A stretch of 64,000 nucleotides of DNA from Pseudomonas parakoreensis (lineage in GTDB: Bacteria; Pseudomonadota; Gammaproteobacteria; Pseudomonadales; Pseudomonadaceae), in the NCBI RefSeq assembly GCF_021602155.1, contig NZ_BQHY01000007.1, positions 62,001 through 126,000 on the forward strand, given 5' to 3'. Under the pieces are notes generated by a model. That model made no database searches and had not been told where the DNA came from. It saw only the letters and a program-made list of their open reading frames with translations. Below are positions 62,570 to 64,000 of the stretch, piece by piece. The first letter of the stretch is position 1, and each line of letters begins with the position of its first letter. The position numbers and the translations under genes are program-made.

Positions 62570-64000
62570 ATGGCAAACCCGGACGCCCTGAATCAGCAGC
62601 GATCTTCAACTCGCCTGCTGCAACCGACCGTCAAATCGCATCTGGCCTACACCCTGTTGTGTGCCCTGGTCATGATGGTGATGTTTTCCGTGCTGCGCCT
62701 CGCGCTGCTGGTCTACAACCGCGAGATGATCCTCGATACCCCGGCTTCGACCTTCCTCGAAGCTTTCGCCAACGGCTTGCGTTTCGACCTGCGCCTGGTG
62801 GTCTACGTCTGCGTTCCGCTGCTGCTGGCACTGTTCAGTGCGCGGGCGATGGCTGCGCGTGGCTTCTTCCGTCTGTGGCTGACCGTGGCGTCCAGCATCG
62901 CGCTGTTCCTCGGCCTGATGGAGATGGACTTCTACCGTGAGTTCCACCAGCGCCTCAATGGCCTGGTGTTCCAGTACGTGAAAGAAGACCCGAAAACCGT
63001 GATGAGCATGCTCTGGTACGGTTTCCCGGTGGTGCGCTACCTGCTGGCGTGGGTGATCGGCACCGTGATCCTGACCCTGGCCTTCAAGGGCGCCGATCGT
63101 GCAACCCGTCCGCGCGGCCCGTTCAGCGGCGGCAACGTCGGCACCCGCCAGGTGGCGCCGTGGTACACCCGTCTGGCGGTGTTCGTGGTCTGCCTGCTGA
63201 TCTGCGTCGTGGCCGCCCGTGGCACCCTGCGTCAGGGCCCGCCGCTGCGCTGGGGTGACGTGTACACCACCGAATCGAATTTCGCCAACCAGCTCGGCCT
63301 CAACGGTACGCTGTCGCTGATCGCCGCCGCCAAGGACCGCATGGGCGAGGATCGCAACAACATCTGGAAAGCCACCCTGCCGCAGGAACAGGCGCAGAAA
63401 GTGGTGCGCGAGATGCTGGTGATGCCGGACGACAAACTGGTCGATGCCGACATTGCGGCGGTGCGTCGTGACTACACGCCACCGGCCGACAAGACCCTGC
63501 CGATCAAGAATGTGGTCGTGATCCTGATGGAAAGCATGGCCGGTCACTCGGTGGGCGCCTTGGGCGCACCGGGCAACATCACGCCGTACCTCGACAAACT
63601 GTCGAAGGAAGGCCTGCTGTTCGACCGTTTCTTCTCCAACGGCACCCATACCCACCAAGGCATGTTTGCGACCATGGCGTGCTTCCCGAACCTGCCGGGT
63701 TTCGAATACCTGATGCAGACCCCGGAAGGCAGCCACAAGCTCTCCGGCCTGCCGCAGCTGCTCAGTGCGCGCAAGTATGACGACGTGTATGTCTACAACG
63801 GCGACTTCGCCTGGGACAACCAGTCGGGCTTCTTCAGCAATCAGGGCATGACCAACTTCGTGGGTCGTAACGACTTCGTCAACCCGGTGTTCTCCGATCC
63901 GACCTGGGGCGTGTCCGACCAGGACATGTTCGACCGTGGCCTGGTGGAGCTTAAGGCGCGGGAGAATGGCAAACCGTTCTATGCGCTGCTGCAAACCCTG
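62570..64000 (+). CDS. LTA synthase/phosphoglycerol transferase-family membrane sulfatase, N-terminal part
   Basis: The first 477 residues of a gene that runs off the window. There are about five membrane helices (residues about 25-210) and then a periplasmic alkaline-phosphatase-type domain: VVVILMESMAGHSVG with the metal-binding Glu, the nucleophile Thr in NGTHTHQGMF, and PYLDKLSKEGLLFDRFF. This is the family of LtaS, OpgB and EptA-like enzymes; in Gram-negatives it usually puts phosphoglycerol on periplasmic glucans. ATG 62570 has no strong ribosome site but starts the predicted membrane anchor properly. Confidence 0.88.
   Translation, partial: MANPDALNQQRSSTRLLQPTVKSHLAYTLLCALVMMVMFSVLRLALLVYNREMILDTPASTFLEAFANGLRFDLRLVVYVCVPLLLALFSARAMAARGFFRLWLTVASSIALFLGLMEMDFYREFHQRLNGLVFQYVKEDPKTVMSMLWYGFPVVRYLLAWVIGTVILTLAFKGADRATRPRGPFSGGNVGTRQVAPWYTRLAVFVVCLLICVVAARGTLRQGPPLRWGDVYTTESNFANQLGLNGTLSLIAAAKDRMGEDRNNIWKATLPQEQAQKVVREMLVMPDDKLVDADIAAVRRDYTPPADKTLPIKNVVVILMESMAGHSVGALGAPGNITPYLDKLSKEGLLFDRFFSNGTHTHQGMFATMACFPNLPGFEYLMQTPEGSHKLSGLPQLLSARKYDDVYVYNGDFAWDNQSGFFSNQGMTNFVGRNDFVNPVFSDPTWGVSDQDMFDRGLVELKARENGKPFYALLQTL

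Overview
The window is a piece of a fluorescent-group Pseudomonas chromosome (about 60% GC). Evidence: the gene order comEC-exbB-exbD-lpxK-Trm112-kdsB-LMW PTP-murB, rne/rluC, sppA-maf-yceD-rpmF-plsX-fabD-fabG-acpP-fabF-pabC-mltG-tmk-holB-pilZ-tatD is the classic Pseudomonas arrangement; the repeats are Pseudomonas-type REP/REPIN elements; and no IS, prophage, tRNA, rRNA or CRISPR was seen. The window is cut inside comEC on the left and inside a sulfatase-type phosphoglycerol transferase gene on the right.

Layout. 1-5.4 kb: envelope biogenesis (proton channel, lipid A kinase, KDO activation, MurB). 5.4-10.1 kb: an accessory molybdenum hydroxylase set (2Fe-2S subunit, Tat-exported Mo subunit, XdhC chaperone, MocA-like cytidylyltransferase) sitting between murB and rne. 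10.3-15.8 kb: RNase E with a very long leader, divergent from rluC, then a HAD phosphatase. 15.8-27.8 kb: SppA, Maf, YceD/L32, the fatty acid synthesis cluster, MltG, Tmk, DNA polymerase III delta prime, PilZ and TatD. 27.8-31.3 kb: a probable RgsA small RNA, a TetR regulator, MoaA, a lipoprotein and a DUF1285 protein. 31.4-52.9 kb: a metabolic accessory region. 53-56.9 kb: ETF-ubiquinone oxidoreductase divergent from etfBA. 57-64 kb: envelope lipoproteins, a MocR regulator, small secreted or cysteine-rich proteins and a START-domain protein.

The accessory region has three parts. The first (31.5-38.1 kb: GntR, SMP-30 lactonase, SDR dehydrogenase, AraFGH) and third (45.5-50.7 kb: DgoK, DgoA, DgoD, MFS, IclR) together make an uptake-plus-oxidation route that fits D-galactose catabolism by the De Ley-Doudoroff pathway: sugar to lactone to galactonate to KDGal to KDPGal to pyruvate plus glyceraldehyde 3-phosphate. 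They are 12 kb apart but carry nearly the same promoter, palindromic operator, spacing and 5' leader with a Hfq/Crc-type CA motif. In the first locus this leader also holds a 50-codon ORF that runs through an intrinsic terminator just before the dehydrogenase gene, which suggests translation-dependent attenuation. Between them lies a GntR/UTRA - ADP-ribosylglycohydrolase - NCS1 permease - PfkB kinase operon, a counterpart of the uncharacterised E. coli yegTUVW set, and a patch of small minus-strand genes.

Other signals: a GntR-type operator on both sides of sugar locus 1; a sigma70 promoter, PsrA-like and LiuR-like boxes and a structured leader with two mutually exclusive pairings in the etf intergenic region; a near-consensus promoter that leaves yceD almost without a 5' leader; 21-bp-spaced direct repeats before the mocR-type gene; and thirteen REP-type inverted repeat pairs, most of them beside accessory genes or at convergent ends. 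All function calls are by reading motifs, without database searches.
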